From: Zygnema cylindricum
Taxonomy: Eukaryota > Streptophyta > Zygnematophyceae > Zygnematales > Zygnemataceae
DNA: 64,000 nt
Direction: 5' to 3'
Assembly (NCBI GenBank): GCA_037447655.1
Contig: JBBHKE010000491.1
Location: forward strand, 62,001-126,000
In this document: positions 9,090 through 19,377 of the stretch, in pieces
How the letters are laid out: the number at the start of each line of letters is the position of its first letter
How positions within the stretch are numbered: the first letter of the stretch is position 1
The notes under the pieces: generated by a model
What the model was told of the DNA's origin: nothing
Database searches by the model: none
Seen by the model: only the letters and a program-made list of their open reading frames with translations
Position numbers and translations under genes: made by a program

Positions 9090-9483
9090 GGTTACGAGCC
9101 CGCCTTCACGAATTCCAGTCTTTGATGGACGTGAATATCTGTATTGGGCAGATTTGGTTATGTCTTACTTCAAGCAAGTGAAACTTATTGATGTGTTAAA
9201 TGGATCAGTGGCAGAATCTGATGCCAGCTTTGATCAGAAAAATGACCAAGCTTTGCATTTAGTGAAGCTTATGATATCAAAAGAATTGCATATGACATAT
9301 ATTAATATTACAAAGGCATCAGATTTGTGGGATGCTTTGAAATCTTCTAATGTTAGAGCTAGTGACCAGCATGAGATTATAACTGCTGGTAAGATCTATG
9401 CGTATAAGTACACAGGCGGTATCATGGTGGAATACACTAATCGGTTTCAAATGTTATTGTCAGAAAAATGCATGTTCTCCACA
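9031..9483 (+). pseudogene. gag: RE2 Gag N-terminal fragment
   Basis: From MATTTASSSSF the frame reads through the LTR end and a mutated primer site (QVTSPPSRIPVFDG) into a copia Gag N-terminus: YLYWADLVMSYFKQVKLIDVLNGS, ASDLWDALKSS and YKYTGGIMVEYTNRFQMLLSEK. Gag breaks off after about 150 residues where a foreign LTR end begins. The primer-site ATG is ACG here, so only the LTR-internal ATG could start the protein. The longer frame beginning at 8953 lies entirely in LTR upstream of this Met and is unlikely to be used. Confidence 0.8.
9090..9104 (+). promoter_or_regulatory. RE2 primer-binding site, mutated
   Basis: GGTTACGAGCCCGCC follows the LTR directly; 12 of 15 bases match the form seen in RE1, and all three differences are transitions. 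Confidence 0.7.
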
Positions 9484-9678
9484 TAACTTATCGCCTGGTT
9501 GGGCGTTTTCAGAGATTCTTTTTCCTACGAACTCAAGGGAGTTTAGGCTGCACAGGAGTGCAATCAGATTGTCTGTTTGTCTGCTTGGGTAGCAGTGGTT
9601 GCCATTGAAAGTGGGTTAGTTAATAAATATCTAGAGGCTTCTTGTATTCTATAGTCCAATGGAGGACACAGAATTTCA
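9482..9678 (+). repeat. R-U5 fragment of an RE7-type LTR at a palindrome hinge
   Basis: From CATAACTTATCGCC to GAATTTCA this matches the last ~197 bp of the RE7 LTRs (compare 28742-28937 and 34111-34307), including the TGCAC-AGGA-GTGCA hairpin. It starts at the position equivalent to the likely transcription start of RE7 (about 24 bp after TATAAA at 28718) and ends at the LTR terminus. It is neither a complete LTR nor flanked by a primer site. Confidence 0.75.
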
Positions 9679-10113
9679 AGCCCCTTTAAGGGAATCATGG
9701 CTAGATAAGGGGAGAAAGTCCCCCCAGAACATGCATTTTTCGACATTAACATTCTAAACGGATTAGTGAATTCCACCATGCTACCGCCTGTGTACTTACA
9801 CTCATAAATATGACACAGTTATAATCTCATGCTGGTCACTACCTCTAATATAAGAAGATTTCAATGCATCCCACAATTCTGATGCCTTTGTAACATTAAT
9901 ATGTGTCATATGCACTTCCTTTAAAATCATAAGCTTCACTAAATGCAAAGCTTGGTCATTATTGTGATCAAAGCAAGCATCAGATTCTACCAAAGATCCA
10001 TTTAACACATCAATAAGTTTCACTTGCTTGAAGTAAGACTTAACCAAATCTGCCCAATATAGATAGTCACGTCCACCAGATATTCACGTCTATCAAAGAC
10101 TAGAACTCTTCAA
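9679..10113 (-). pseudogene. gag: RE3 Gag N-terminal fragment
   Basis: Frames 10047-9802 and 9779-9679 carry the Gag blocks seen in RE2: KSYFKQVKLIDVLNGSLVES, ITKASELWDALKSS-like sequence and MVEFTNPFRMLMSKNACSGG. The first frame ends where a short stretch differs from RE2 near 9805, so at least one frameshift is present. The C-terminal capsid and zinc knuckle are missing. Confidence 0.75.
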
Positions 10114-10128
10114 GGTGGGCCCATAACC
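10114..10128 (-). promoter_or_regulatory. RE3 primer-binding site
   Basis: GGTTATGGGCCCACC on the minus strand, 15 of 15 to the form in RE1, directly next to the LTR end. Confidence 0.8.
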
Positions 10129-10969
10129 TATTGTTTTGAGACAATTGATGGTACTGAAGATGAAGAAGAGGTAGCAGTAGTCATAGTAGAACAAATCAAG
10201 AGAGGAAGCTTGCACAAAGTCTGATGGCAAAACAGCAACTTTGACAAATAATAACTTGCAATACACGTAGACAATAATCTTGCAAATATACCACATTATA
10301 GATAACAGAGAGAGGAACATACACACAAAATTTCACTTAATTCGGCTCACATATCTATGAGATATTAAGAAAATTAAATTCCATAAAACTGAGTGGTCCA
10401 GTTTTCATATCATTTGTTCCTAAACTCCAAAATTTTACTAAGTCCTGCTTTTATACTGAAGTTATACTAAATTGTACGGAGACTTTCCAGCTATAGGTTT
10501 AGTAAAATATTGTGAGTAAACTTGTGTACACAAGGCATGTCATAAATCACGAATTCTACACTAATCAACTAATTCACTACAAACAAAATTATGTTCTAAC
10601 AAATATTTACACCGACAATCAGATCACGATAATAGAGAAAAGTTATCGTGATCTAGTCACGCCTCGTCAATAGTTGTTGGCGGCAGCTGTCAGCCGTCCG
10701 ATCACCAAATTCGGCATCGTGGATATACTATCAAGAATCATGTGGTCCTTACCGTATGTATGTATATCCACGGAGGACATACTCAAGCATTCCTCGCAGC
10801 AGACGACGAGTGTCCCTAGTGTGAGTGAACGGTGAACTCCCAATTTCACTATCACACTAATTCCAGCAAATAGTGAACTTGACCTACCCAAAAATAAACT
10901 AAGTCCTGAACTGCTCTCTCTCTCTCATAACCCAGAAATAGACAGGACTAAAGCTTTCCAAAAACAACA
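10129..10969 (-). repeat. RE3 5' LTR, 841 bp
   Basis: Homologous along its length to 8241-9089 in reverse orientation. The 3' terminus in element sense is CAATA instead of CAACA. It contains a perfect 12-bp stem AGATCACGATAA / TTATCGTGATCT with a 10-base loop at 10621-10654 that the RE2 LTR lacks. Confidence 0.85.
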
Positions 10970-11115
10970 TCAGTCACTCTTGTCGAAAACTATGGTTTCA
11001 TGATAAAGCCTTTAATATTTGCACCCTTTAACTTGTATGTAGACTTTAATAACCAGTGTTTCTAAGCATCATGAAACATTAAGATCTCTAAGCTATCATT
11101 CACCTGTAAAAACCT
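10970..11115. other. Short unassigned stretch
   Basis: Between the RE3 LTR and the recognisable hAT sequence. It may hold the 3' end of the hAT gene, but I see no conserved motif in it. Confidence 0.4.
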
Positions 11116-12223
11116 CTATAGCATGGTAAAATTTGTAGCAAATGTGGTCTCTCCACGTTTCAAAAGCCTAAGTTTTGATATTTTGTGGAACAACGCTGCA
11201 GTCATATGATGATTCATGGTAAATTTCAACACCTTCTTCGCCTCTCGGATAGGTGTTGAAATATATGATAATATGCCCGAATCCTCCAATATTAGGTCCA
11301 ATACGTGGGCAGCGCATGGCGTCCACGTGATTGAAGGATATTTTTCCATGAGCATCGATGGGGCAACCTTGTTCAGAGGAGCAGAATTTGTCACAACTTT
11401 TACCACATGCTTGACCCCCACCACAAAAACTCCTTTCTCTAACACTTGACAAACATATTCATTATCCTTAATTTTCCCTCAAGTGTCTTCCTCCTTGAGA
11501 AACATGTCACCTTTAGGGGTGACAGCTTAAATGTTTCAAGAGAGGCGTATTATCAACAGGCGTCCAACCGTCTAATGTGATAGAGGCACCAGTGATTTTT
11601 CTGGTCTCCAAGTAGCTTGCCAATGCGCTAGTGATTGTTGCTTTTGTCTTAGACAGAAGGCGATTTCTCATGGTATTCCTGTGAGGTAACTTGTAAGACG
11701 ACCCTATTTCCCCGGTCTTCTTCACTGCTGCCTTAAAATATGGGTCGTCTAATAGTCGAAACGGCAAACCATTGGCAAAGAAAGCATTTGCCCATGCTAC
11801 ATCCACCTCTTTTTTGTTATGCATATCCAATACATTATTTATTTTGGTCTGAACACCTTGTACCTTCCTACTTTAGCTAGATCCAGATCTAAGACATCTA
11901 ATGAGATCATCTAAATCGGATATGACACGTTTTTGAGAGCCGTGAGAAGAGTTTGCAATTTTCGATGCATTTAACTCCGCTTGCACTTCATCTGGACATA
12001 AAATGCAAGCTCTAATGCCCCCACTTTTAATATTTTCATGCAGATGGTTTCTAATCCGAGTTGCTAGACCATTGTATTCAAAATTGTAGCATGCATAGAT
12101 GCATATTTTGTTAATCCCAAGCAACTTTTCGTCTGGAGCCTTAAGGTAATCCCACTCGATTCCTTGTGGCCTAGGCATGGATGTTTCTCTTTCGATTCGT
12201 GGTAACTTGAAGTGTGGGTTCAA
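11116..12223 (-). pseudogene. hAT-superfamily transposase, truncated and frameshifted
   Basis: Three minus-strand pieces in N-to-C order: 12223-11873 with a BED-type zinc finger (CIYACYNFEYNGLATRIRNH, then RACILCPDEV); 11830-11513 with the start of the DUF659 domain (GASITLDGWTP); and 11445-11116 with its rear (VVTNSAPLNK, PCAAHVLDLILED). In intact hATs this is the N-terminal half of the DDE transposase region. The C-terminal dimerisation (hATC) domain is absent, and the pieces are out of frame or split by stops. I could not find terminal inverted repeats or an 8-bp duplication around it. Confidence 0.85.
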
Positions 12224-12346
12224 TGAGAAGTTTAATGGCCAATTTTATAGCGTCTCCAATGGCGACTTCTTGTGAAGGAGAAGTGTGAACTAGTGTGAAA
12301 GAAGAGTGGAGGACAGATAAAAAATTGCGCGCGTAAATGAACCAAC

Positions 12347-12500
12347 ATCTCTTTTTGTTAAAATGTCCTTACAATTTTGCGTGCATTTGAGACGTACGTA
12401 ATTTACGACATCTACGAAACAAACGAATACTACGTATTTTTCGTAAAAAAATTCCAAAATCCGTACAAATAAGACATCTATGAGTCTAACAAAAAGAGAT
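12347..12500. repeat. Possible small inverted-repeat element (MITE-like)
   Basis: A perfect 14-bp inverted repeat, ATCTCTTTTTGTTA at 12347-12360 and TAACAAAAAGAGAT at 12487-12500, brackets 126 bases. I see no clear target duplication, so a MITE is only suggested. Confidence 0.35.
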
Positions 12501-12510
12501 AAGAAACCTA

Positions 12511-12568
12511 TTGATTACCCCTTTTCAAGAAAACCTATAAAATATTAAAAGAACCTTTAATTTCTACA
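12511..12568 (-). repeat. LTR end fragment, RE1/RE10 family
   Basis: The run ending TTTAATTTCTACA at 12568 resembles the right ends of the RE1, RE9 and RE10 LTRs (AAACCTA..AAATA..AAA..ACC..TTATTTCTACA). Only about 58 bp remain. Confidence 0.45.
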
Positions 12569-12958
12569 AAGAGTGGTGCCGAATATTTCCATACATGAAG
12601 TACAGCCGCTACCGTACTTTGTATGTACATTATGAAGTGTATAATAATTTTATTGGTCTAGAAGGGCTATGAGTAGGTTTTTAAGACTTAGACATTTTTG
12701 AAAGCCCTCTTTCCCAGAGGCCATCTATATTAATTGTTTCCTTTGAACAACCATAACTTAATGCTCAGGTGAGCTATTTTAGTAATTCTTTTTGCTGCAG
12801 ACTCAAGGGAGTCTAAGCTACACAAAAGTGTAGTCGGTCAGAGTTTTTGCGTGCCAGGGTGGCATTTATTCATTACCAAATTCAAAAGTGCAAATATTAT
12901 CCCAGAGACTTCATATAAGCTGGACATTCTATGGACCAATGGAGTTCACAGAATTACA
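12569..12958 (+). repeat. RE4 5' LTR, 3' remnant
   Basis: Only the downstream part of the LTR is present, ending GAATTACA next to the primer site. It includes GTAC at 12600, 12614 and 12625, CATAACTTA at 12752-12760, and hairpins GCTC-AGGT-GAGC (12763-12774), AGACTC-AAGG-GAGTCT (12799-12814), CTACAC-AAAA-GTGTAG (12818-12833) and TGCCA-GGG-TGGCA (12852-12864). Confidence 0.8.
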
Positions 12959-13954
12959 GGTTATGGGCCCACCCTCTAAGGTCCATATTTTTAATGGAAC
13001 AAGATTCATATATTGGGAAACCATGGTGACAGGTGCATTGTTTGAAAAACGGCTAAAGCGCATTGTGAGTAGTCGTGTGCGTTAGCCAACTGCAATATTT
13101 GGAGTTCCACTAGGGTTTGAAGGATCACGATTCACGAAGGATCTGCAGAGGCAGAGGTGGTAGAGGTTGTTGGAGAAAGCATCGTGTCGGACACACGGAA
13201 GGAGAAGGGGAAGGAGAGACCCACACAGATGGCTACTGGATCGGTTCCGCTAGCAAATGTTCATAAAGCCAAGCAAATAATACTAAAATCTGGGATTTTA
13301 ACAACACCGTGGCGACTGGTTTTATTCTCGAGCGTCTCACTCAAGCAGTTGCTACACCTCATTTTCATGTGGACAGAGTAGACAAGTTGAGGGAGGCTCT
13401 TGTCAAAATTTACAAAAATGGTACAATTCAGTAGCATAGGTTGGTTGATCAGATGGTACAGGTATATGTGTACAAAGGGAGAAAGATGGTAGACATTTGT
13501 AATGGCGTGGAAGGGTGTTTTATGGAGTTGGAGATTGCAGGGAAAAGGGAGACCAAGAAAGAGAATGCGAATACTTTGTTGATGAAACTCCCCAATGATT
13601 TTGAAATATTGTAAATATGGTTCAACACTTGCCATATCATCAATGGATCTGGAACTCCGTTGTGGGGATGATTTTTTTCAAGAAGCACAATTGAGATTCG
13701 GAGAGGAAGAAAGAGTGTTTAAGTATCGGGTGCTAGAACTAACTAGAGGGATAAGGATTCCAAGAAACCTTATGGAAAATTTGGTGGAGGAGGAAGAGGA
13801 AACCAATCGGAGAGATCTAGATCGAGGCCTCCGAACAGCCTCTGTCAAATTTTTTAGAAGCTGTGACACTATATGGCGGAGTGTACTAAACTGACAAAGT
13901 TGAGATTGAAGGAGGAGCATATCAGAAAACCAACCGCAAAAAAGAAGAAGGCAT
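12939..13954 (+). pseudogene. gag: RE4 Gag, broken
   Basis: MEFTELQVMGPPSKVHIFNG starts 20 bases inside the LTR and crosses the primer site. Gag blocks then appear in several frames: RFIYWETMVTGALFEKR, an interrupted capsid region (13085-13600), and near 13870 a zinc-knuckle relic (SCDTIWRSVLN in one frame, matching the GHYMAEC end elsewhere). Stops at 13085 and 13381 and shifts near 13600 show it is dead. Confidence 0.8.
12959..12973 (+). promoter_or_regulatory. RE4 primer-binding site
   Basis: GGTTATGGGCCCACC directly after the LTR; 15 of 15 to RE1, despite the decay of the rest of the element. Confidence 0.85.
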
Positions 13955-15896
13955 TTGTGGGAACACAAATCGTGGGAGAGGATTCCGATGAGTGACGATA
14001 GAGAACTACTCCTTAACGAGGAGCTGGAGGTGAAAGGTGAGCCGGAGATTCCAAAGAGGTTAAAGTGTGCTTTCGGTGGGGTAAGAGAATATCTTAAAGA
14101 AGGATGGATTATTGATTCAGGAGCCTCTATGCATATGTGTAGAGAAAAACCATTGTTTACCAAGATGAGAAATATCCCTACTGTAGCGATAGAGTATGGG
14201 GATGGGAGAATAGTAACCACTAATTTAATAAGATCTGTGTATGTGAGAGTCTTAGTTGATGGAAAGGCACCCATAGTCACTTTCTTTGATGTTTTCTTTA
14301 TTCCATAGTTGAAAGAGAATCTTATCTCTACGTCGGTCTTAGATGATAATGGTTTTGAGACTAGTACTACAAAAAGAGTCTTTGTTGCTAACTATGAGAA
14401 TGAAGTGTATTTCACAGCTGAAAAGGGTAGCCAAATAATGTTTAGGCTGAGTTTCAGTAATGGAAAGACGTGAGTTTACTATGCCGGTGTAAATGATTTG
14501 ATGATGTGGCATAAAAGATTGGGACATGTGCATCTAGATAAATTAAAAAAATGAAGAAATTGGTTATAGTTGAGGGAATACATTTTGCACATTATGAGAC
14601 CTTGGATGATTGTAGTAGATGTGCTTAAGGTAAGGCACACAGATTACCTTCCCCAAAAACTGCAACGTGTAAAGGTGAAAAATTCTAGATTTAGTTCATA
14701 CTAACATAGGAGGAACGGCCAAGTGCCATCAGTTGGAGGGAAAAGATTTATGCTTGCTATCACTAATGATTGGTCCAGATACTCTAGAGTATATTCCATG
14801 AAAAAAAAAACTGAGGCTTCAGTTTATTTTAAAGAGTATAAAGCATGGAGTGAGAAGCTTTATGAGAGACCAAGAAAAAGAGTAAGGAGTGATAATGGGG
14901 GGGAATACACTTCTAATTAGTTTAAGGATATTTTGAAAGAGGAAGGGGTTCAACACAAAAAACTGTTCCAACAAATCCAAAACAAAACGGTGTAGCTGAG
15001 AGACTAAATCAAACATTAACTGATTGTGCACGTAGCATGTTGTCGGATAAAAAGATAAGAAAAAAAAAATTGGGCAGAAGCTATGAATTGTGCTAACTAT
15101 CTCAAAACTAGAGTCCTTACCTCAGCGCTAAAAAGACAATCACCTTATGAAAGATGGACCGGGAGAAAACTCAATATATCACAATTAAACGTGTTTGGAA
15201 GTCAAGTGTTTAGTCTAAACACAAAAAAGTTTGATTGGAAGTTAGATGCAAGAGGAAAGGCGGGATACCTACTTCGATATGATGAAAATGTAAAGGGATA
15301 TAGAGTTTATGATCTTGGAAGAGAAGACATCATTCTAGTAAAACACTCGGTTGTCATGGATGAAGGAAAGTCCATAGATCCCTTCAAATACACTAAACAA
15401 GTTAGAATTAGAATTGAATCCAAAAATGAGTTAGATTCAGATTCTTCTAACTGAACTTCGGTTCAGCCTGACCATGTAAAGGAAAAGAAAAATATGACTG
15501 AGAGTGACCCTCTCTTTTAGTCACAACTTCAGATTCAAACCGAGGAAGAGAACTAGGAAAGATCAGAAATGGATGATGAACGCCCGTAGATAGACTCCAC
15601 GCATAGGGGAGAAGATAAAGTCATCCAAAGAAATCCGAGATTACCCTCCAATCGGGCATCATATTTTGAAGGAGGAAGGCGAAGCACCAAGAGGCTACAA
15701 GAAAGACAAGTGAACAACAAGGTAACTAAGCTATCACATTTGAGTGAACCGAAGACTTACTCAGAAGAATTTAATAGTCCGAAACGTTGTAGATGTATGA
15801 CAACCATTAATGATGAGATGGCTTCTTTTATGGAAGAAAAAAACATGGGAGCAGGTGGATTGTCCTCCGGACAGAAAGCCGATAGGATGCAAGTGG
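13955..15896 (+). pseudogene. RE4 protease, integrase and linker up to the RE5 insertion
   Basis: EGWIIDSGASMHMCRE near 14100-14150 is an intact retropepsin triad. The pre-integrase zinc region follows in broken frames (MMWHKRLGHVHLDK near 14500, then a TAAG in place of the CAQGK block near 14625). Integrase pieces ITNDWSRYSRVYSMK and RSDNGGEYTSN (14755-14917) and TGRKLNISQLNVFGSQVF to HSVVMDEGKSIDPFKYTK (15160-15400) are readable. The linker continues to [13 protein letters not shown] at 15896, where RE5 begins. Stops at 14309, 14921 and 15454, among others. Confidence 0.85.
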
Positions 15897-17005
15897 TGTT
15901 GTCCATAGCCTATTTCAGCCATGGACTACACTCGGAAGCCCCACAGACTACCCCTTAAACAGCTGTATTTCAGACGACACAGATTACTCCAGAGTACACA
16001 AAGTCACCTCAAACTGCACCAATATGTAGTATATCATATATACTGTAAACTCCCAAAGTTACAGCAAAATCCACCAAGGCATCTAGAAGATATAAGCTCC
16101 AGAGTTTCCCAAAAATAGCTAACAGCTTCACAAACTAACCACTTAGACTGTTCACAGAATCTTACAGAGATACTGGAATACAATGAAACTTCGCACACAT
16201 ATAGATTCTATATCATATAATAACTCCACAAAGTTTCACATGAAAGCATCAATCAGAATGATCACACCAACAGGTCAAAGATGCAGAAAACAGTCTGCCA
16301 TTACTTTGATTAACTTGACTGTGATACTCAAAATATTCTAAGTCCTACAAGTTATACTCAGAGAGTTCACTACTGAATGTACGGCGGCATACCAACCGTA
16401 CGGTATCTACCATCTACCTAAACTATTGTAAGTATACCCGAATAGTTCGAGGTATGTCAGATCGAAGAACTCTACGCTAATAACTAATTAGCAAAAAGAC
16501 AAACCTTTGTTGTACATAATATTTACACCGACATCTCCATAATCTTTGTATGTCAAAAACCAAGCTACCACTAAGTAACCACTAAACAAATATCATTACT
16601 CAAAATCTATACTAGTTACATTATCAGCAGCTGCGTCAGCTGCTTTGTCCGTGCCGATCATATCAAGGTAACCGCAGCTGCGTTGATTCGTCTGCGTCGT
16701 AGCTGCTCCGTACCGGCGGCGCATATTCCTCCAAAATAACCGCAGTTGCGTTGTCCTGTCTGCGTCGCAACTGCGCCGTACCGGGGGTACCTGTTTCAAT
16801 ATTTCGTTTATTCCACATCGGATCGCTTCGCGATCCGCCGTCCATTTGTCAATGCTTGTACCCGCCACTCAGTGAGTCTTTTACATCACTTTAGTTATAT
16901 CCGTTCGTTCGCTCCCCCAATCCATGAATCCATTCAAACCTCCACATTAAATTCCATAGCGCACGAAATGTCGCGTACGCACGAAACAAACTTTTCAAAA
17001 CAACA
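15897..17005 (-). repeat. RE5 3' LTR, 1109 bp
   Basis: Plus-strand left end TGTTGTCCATAGCC, right end CAAAACAACA. The minus-strand sequence to its right is TTTTCGGGGGAG, a clear polypurine tract. GCAGCTGCG/GCAGTTGCG units repeat around 16630-16790, the same words found in the RE8 U3. Confidence 0.92.
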
Positions 17006-17055
17006 CTCCCCCGAAAATTTAGTTTCGTGCATCTATAAAAATATGCATTATGTAA

Positions 17056-17232
17056 TGCTATGTTGCTACGCTGCGCTAGTTCGACATCGCAGCGCAGTAT
17101 GAATAGAATATGCAGCGTGTACTGCTATGTTGCTACGCTGCGCTAGTTCGACATCGCAGCGCAGTATGAATAGAATATGCAGCGTGTACTGCTATGCTGC
17201 TACGCTACCCTAGTTCGATATCGCAGTTTCAG
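17056..17232 (+). repeat. 67-bp tandem repeat in the RE5 3' noncoding region
   Basis: TGCTATG(T/C)TGCTACGCT recurs at 17056, 17123 and 17190, exactly 67 apart. The first two units are almost identical; the third diverges after about 30 bases. Related words occur at 61075-61200 in RE8, in the opposite orientation relative to the element. Confidence 0.8.
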
Positions 17233-17814
17233 CAGCTGTTCCTTTCACCCTTGACTTCCTCATCATAGCCTTATCTACTGAGAACTAAAGCTTTCACTTT
17301 CAACACTCCCCTAAAGCTTTAGGTTCAGTAGTCCATGCATATATTTCTACCCTAATGGAGATACAAACAAAATTAAAATATTTTTGGATATTAAAAATTC
17401 TGTAGCAATCTTCACTTTTAATGATTCAAAAATTTTAGCCAAAACAATACATCACCACTGTTTTGCTAACGTCGCCATGTCCCATTTGCCTTGCGGAAAA
17501 CCACCACGTTGCAGAATTTGTCCTGTAACAGCTCCCCGTAAGTCATAAATGTGAAACTGTCACTTTCACTACCGCTATAACACCACTTCTTCCGATGCGT
17601 TGCTATAATTCGTTGTTGCGTTGCGAAGCGAACTGCTTCCACTAATTCTCCACTGCTTCCGATCTCCTTCGTTTTCAAAAATACATAAATAACATTTAAT
17701 CTAAAATCCTACCAATAATATTGAATGAAACACGAGCTTGTCTTTATAAGACATACATGTAATATAAGTCTTTCCAAACATTATGATTTCTCTAAATTCA
17801 CGTTCTCCAAAAAA
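17233..17814 (-). other. RE5 noncoding interior with an internal polypurine/LTR-start motif
   Basis: On the minus strand CTAAAGCTTTAGGGGAG (about 17322-17306) is followed by TGTTGAAAGTGAAAGC (from 17305), the pattern of a polypurine tract and an LTR start as in RE8 at 61210-61240. No LTR follows here. Nothing else recognisable. Confidence 0.55.
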
Positions 17815-19377
17815 TCACTTCTCCCGCTCTCTTGTCTTAATCACTTTCTGAGCATGCTTTCTTCTGCTCTTAATCCGTCGAATATTGCATCTTCTCTTTG
17901 TTTTTTTCATTATCTTTTGTCTTTTCTGGGAATTTTCATTTCTGTCACAGTTTTCTACTTGTTTAATGTCAAGAATATTAATTTTCTGTTTTACCTCTTT
18001 GTTTGTCTTCGTGGATTTGCTATCCCTATTAACTTCATTCATCCGAGAAATTTTTATTTTTAGTCTTCTTCTTTTCAGCTGCACTCTTTTCTTCCTATTT
18101 TCTTTTCCTATATTCCTAACGTTTGCATTTCTATTATATTTATCACTCCCACAAACTTCTTTTCTCAATCTATCTTGCTGAACAGTTTGTCTTTGTTCTT
18201 TTCTTAGTTCACCAATTTCCACATCCACCTTATTTCTAGTTTCTGCTTCTAAGTGTCCATCTCTTCCTTCAACTCCTCTTGCTTCAGTTAACAAACCTTT
18301 CTGTAGGTAGTTTTCACTCACTGATTTGTCCTCTGATAAGGTCACAAAAATCGTGTCCTTCTCTCTTTCGTCGTTTTTCCTCACTTCAATAAACTCTTCC
18401 TCCTTTAACTCTTTGGTACTCACCAATCTGTTGTCTGGAAAAGAAACGGACACCAATTCCTTTTCTGTCACCTCCTTCTCCTCATTCGGAACAACATAGA
18501 AGGTCGGTAGGTAAACAAATTTGTCAACACACTGTGTATGTCTCTTGTCATCGGTTGAGTCTTGTCTCTCACTCACGAAAGATCTTGATTCTCTTCTTGT
18601 TGGTGGTCGAACTAGGTTGTTGTCCCATCCATCTCTGAACTTCCCTGTAACACATGCACTTTTATATGACGGACATACCCTGCAGGTATGTCCCAAATCA
18701 TTACAATAAAAACAATTTTTTTGCTGATCTCGGAACTCGCTATTCTTTTTAATTTTCTGAAACTGAGACTTAGATTCCTTTATATTCCTCTTACTTGATA
18801 AAATCTTTCTATTAGCCTCTTCATCTAGAACAACACGTCTTGCTACAGCTAAGCTCCAATCCCTTTTATCAATTAACGTCAATCGATCCAAAGCACTCTT
18901 ATATTCTTTAGGTAGACTTCTCATTAATAATATAGCTTGTTGGGCATCTGTAAAGTTTCCTCCTGCCAAGTCATTTTCTGCAAATAATACTTGTAAGTCA
19001 ATACAGTGTTTCTCCATACTACCTCCTACATACTTGAATTCAACTATTTTGGTAACATTGCTAAGCCAATGATATAAAGAAGTCTTTGCATACATACATT
19101 CTAAGCACTTCCATAATTCAGATGCCCTCTTAAAACTTAAGTATGACATTACCAAATCCGCAGTCAAGGAGTTCTTGATAACCCTTAAACATTCATGATT
19201 TTTCCTTTTCCATCCATTTGATGTTTCGGCCAAGGTACCGTCCACCACATCCATTAGCTCCATCATCTCGAAGTAGCTCTCGAGTGAATCCTTCCAGTAG
19301 TGATATTTTGATCCATCAAATATGGGCAGCCATGGGTGTGGGCCCATAACCTGTTGTCCATAGCCTATTTCAGCCAT
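17815..19377 (-). CDS. RE5 Gag-like protein with charged C-terminal domain (520 aa)
   Basis: Residues 1-20 (MAEIGYGQQVMGPHPWLPIF) read across LTR and primer site. Residues about 20-190 are a copia Gag (YHYWKDSLESYF, RASELWKCLECMY, FKYVGGSMEKHCIDLQVLF, LLMRSLPKEYKSALDRL), and a zinc knuckle CFYCNDLGHTCRVC sits at residues 222-235. In place of protease, about 285 residues follow: first acidic and mixed (EEKEVTEKELVS, LKEEEFIEV), then strongly basic with NLS-like runs (KKRVQLKRRRLKIK; KRQKIMKKTKRR). No known domain in the tail. The frame is fully open in a young element, so it is probably translated. The tail could bind nucleic acid or direct the particle to the nucleus; this is inference. Confidence 0.87.
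   Translation of the reverse strand: MAEIGYGQQVMGPHPWLPIFDGSKYHYWKDSLESYFEMMELMDVVDGTLAETSNGWKRKNHECLRVIKNSLTADLVMSYLSFKRASELWKCLECMYAKTSLYHWLSNVTKIVEFKYVGGSMEKHCIDLQVLFAENDLAGGNFTDAQQAILLMRSLPKEYKSALDRLTLIDKRDWSLAVARRVVLDEEANRKILSSKRNIKESKSQFQKIKKNSEFRDQQKNCFYCNDLGHTCRVCPSYKSACVTGKFRDGWDNNLVRPPTRRESRSFVSERQDSTDDKRHTQCVDKFVYLPTFYVVPNEEKEVTEKELVSVSFPDNRLVSTKELKEEEFIEVRKNDEREKDTIFVTLSEDKSVSENYLQKGLLTEARGVEGRDGHLEAETRNKVDVEIGELRKEQRQTVQQDRLRKEVCGSDKYNRNANVRNIGKENRKKRVQLKRRRLKIKISRMNEVNRDSKSTKTNKEVKQKINILDIKQVENCDRNENSQKRQKIMKKTKRRCNIRRIKSRRKHAQKVIKTREREK
19338..19351 (-). promoter_or_regulatory. RE5 primer-binding site
   Basis: GGTTATGGGCCCAC on the minus strand next to the LTR end; 14 bases match the tRNA-iMet anticodon arm and the fifteenth differs. 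Confidence 0.8.

Larger units (their letters stand above)
8241..9481 (+). mobile_element. RE2: truncated copia element, 5' LTR and start of gag
   Basis: A full LTR (8241-9089) is followed by a primer site and about 390 bp of gag, then the sequence stops abruptly at 9481 and continues as the LTR end of another family. The same family lies inverted at 9679-10969 (RE3). Left flank CAACG; no matching duplication at the far side of RE3 (TCAGT), so the pair is not a simple single insertion, or its edges changed later. Confidence 0.85.
9679..10969 (-). mobile_element. RE3: truncated copia element inverted relative to RE2
   Basis: Same family as RE2, read right to left: LTR 10969-10129, primer site 10128-10114, gag down to 9679. 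Gag extends about 50 bases further than in RE2 before meeting the LTR fragment at the hinge. Together RE2 and RE3 form a 2.7 kb imperfect palindrome. Confidence 0.85.

Noticed and set aside
16746-17102. 118-codon plus frame with several Cys, and its copy at 20138
   Set aside because: It lies inside both RE5 LTRs opposite the element sense and matches no family.
17056-17232. CRISPR-like or satellite array
   Set aside because: Only about 2.6 direct copies of 67 bp without spacers, inside a plant retrotransposon.
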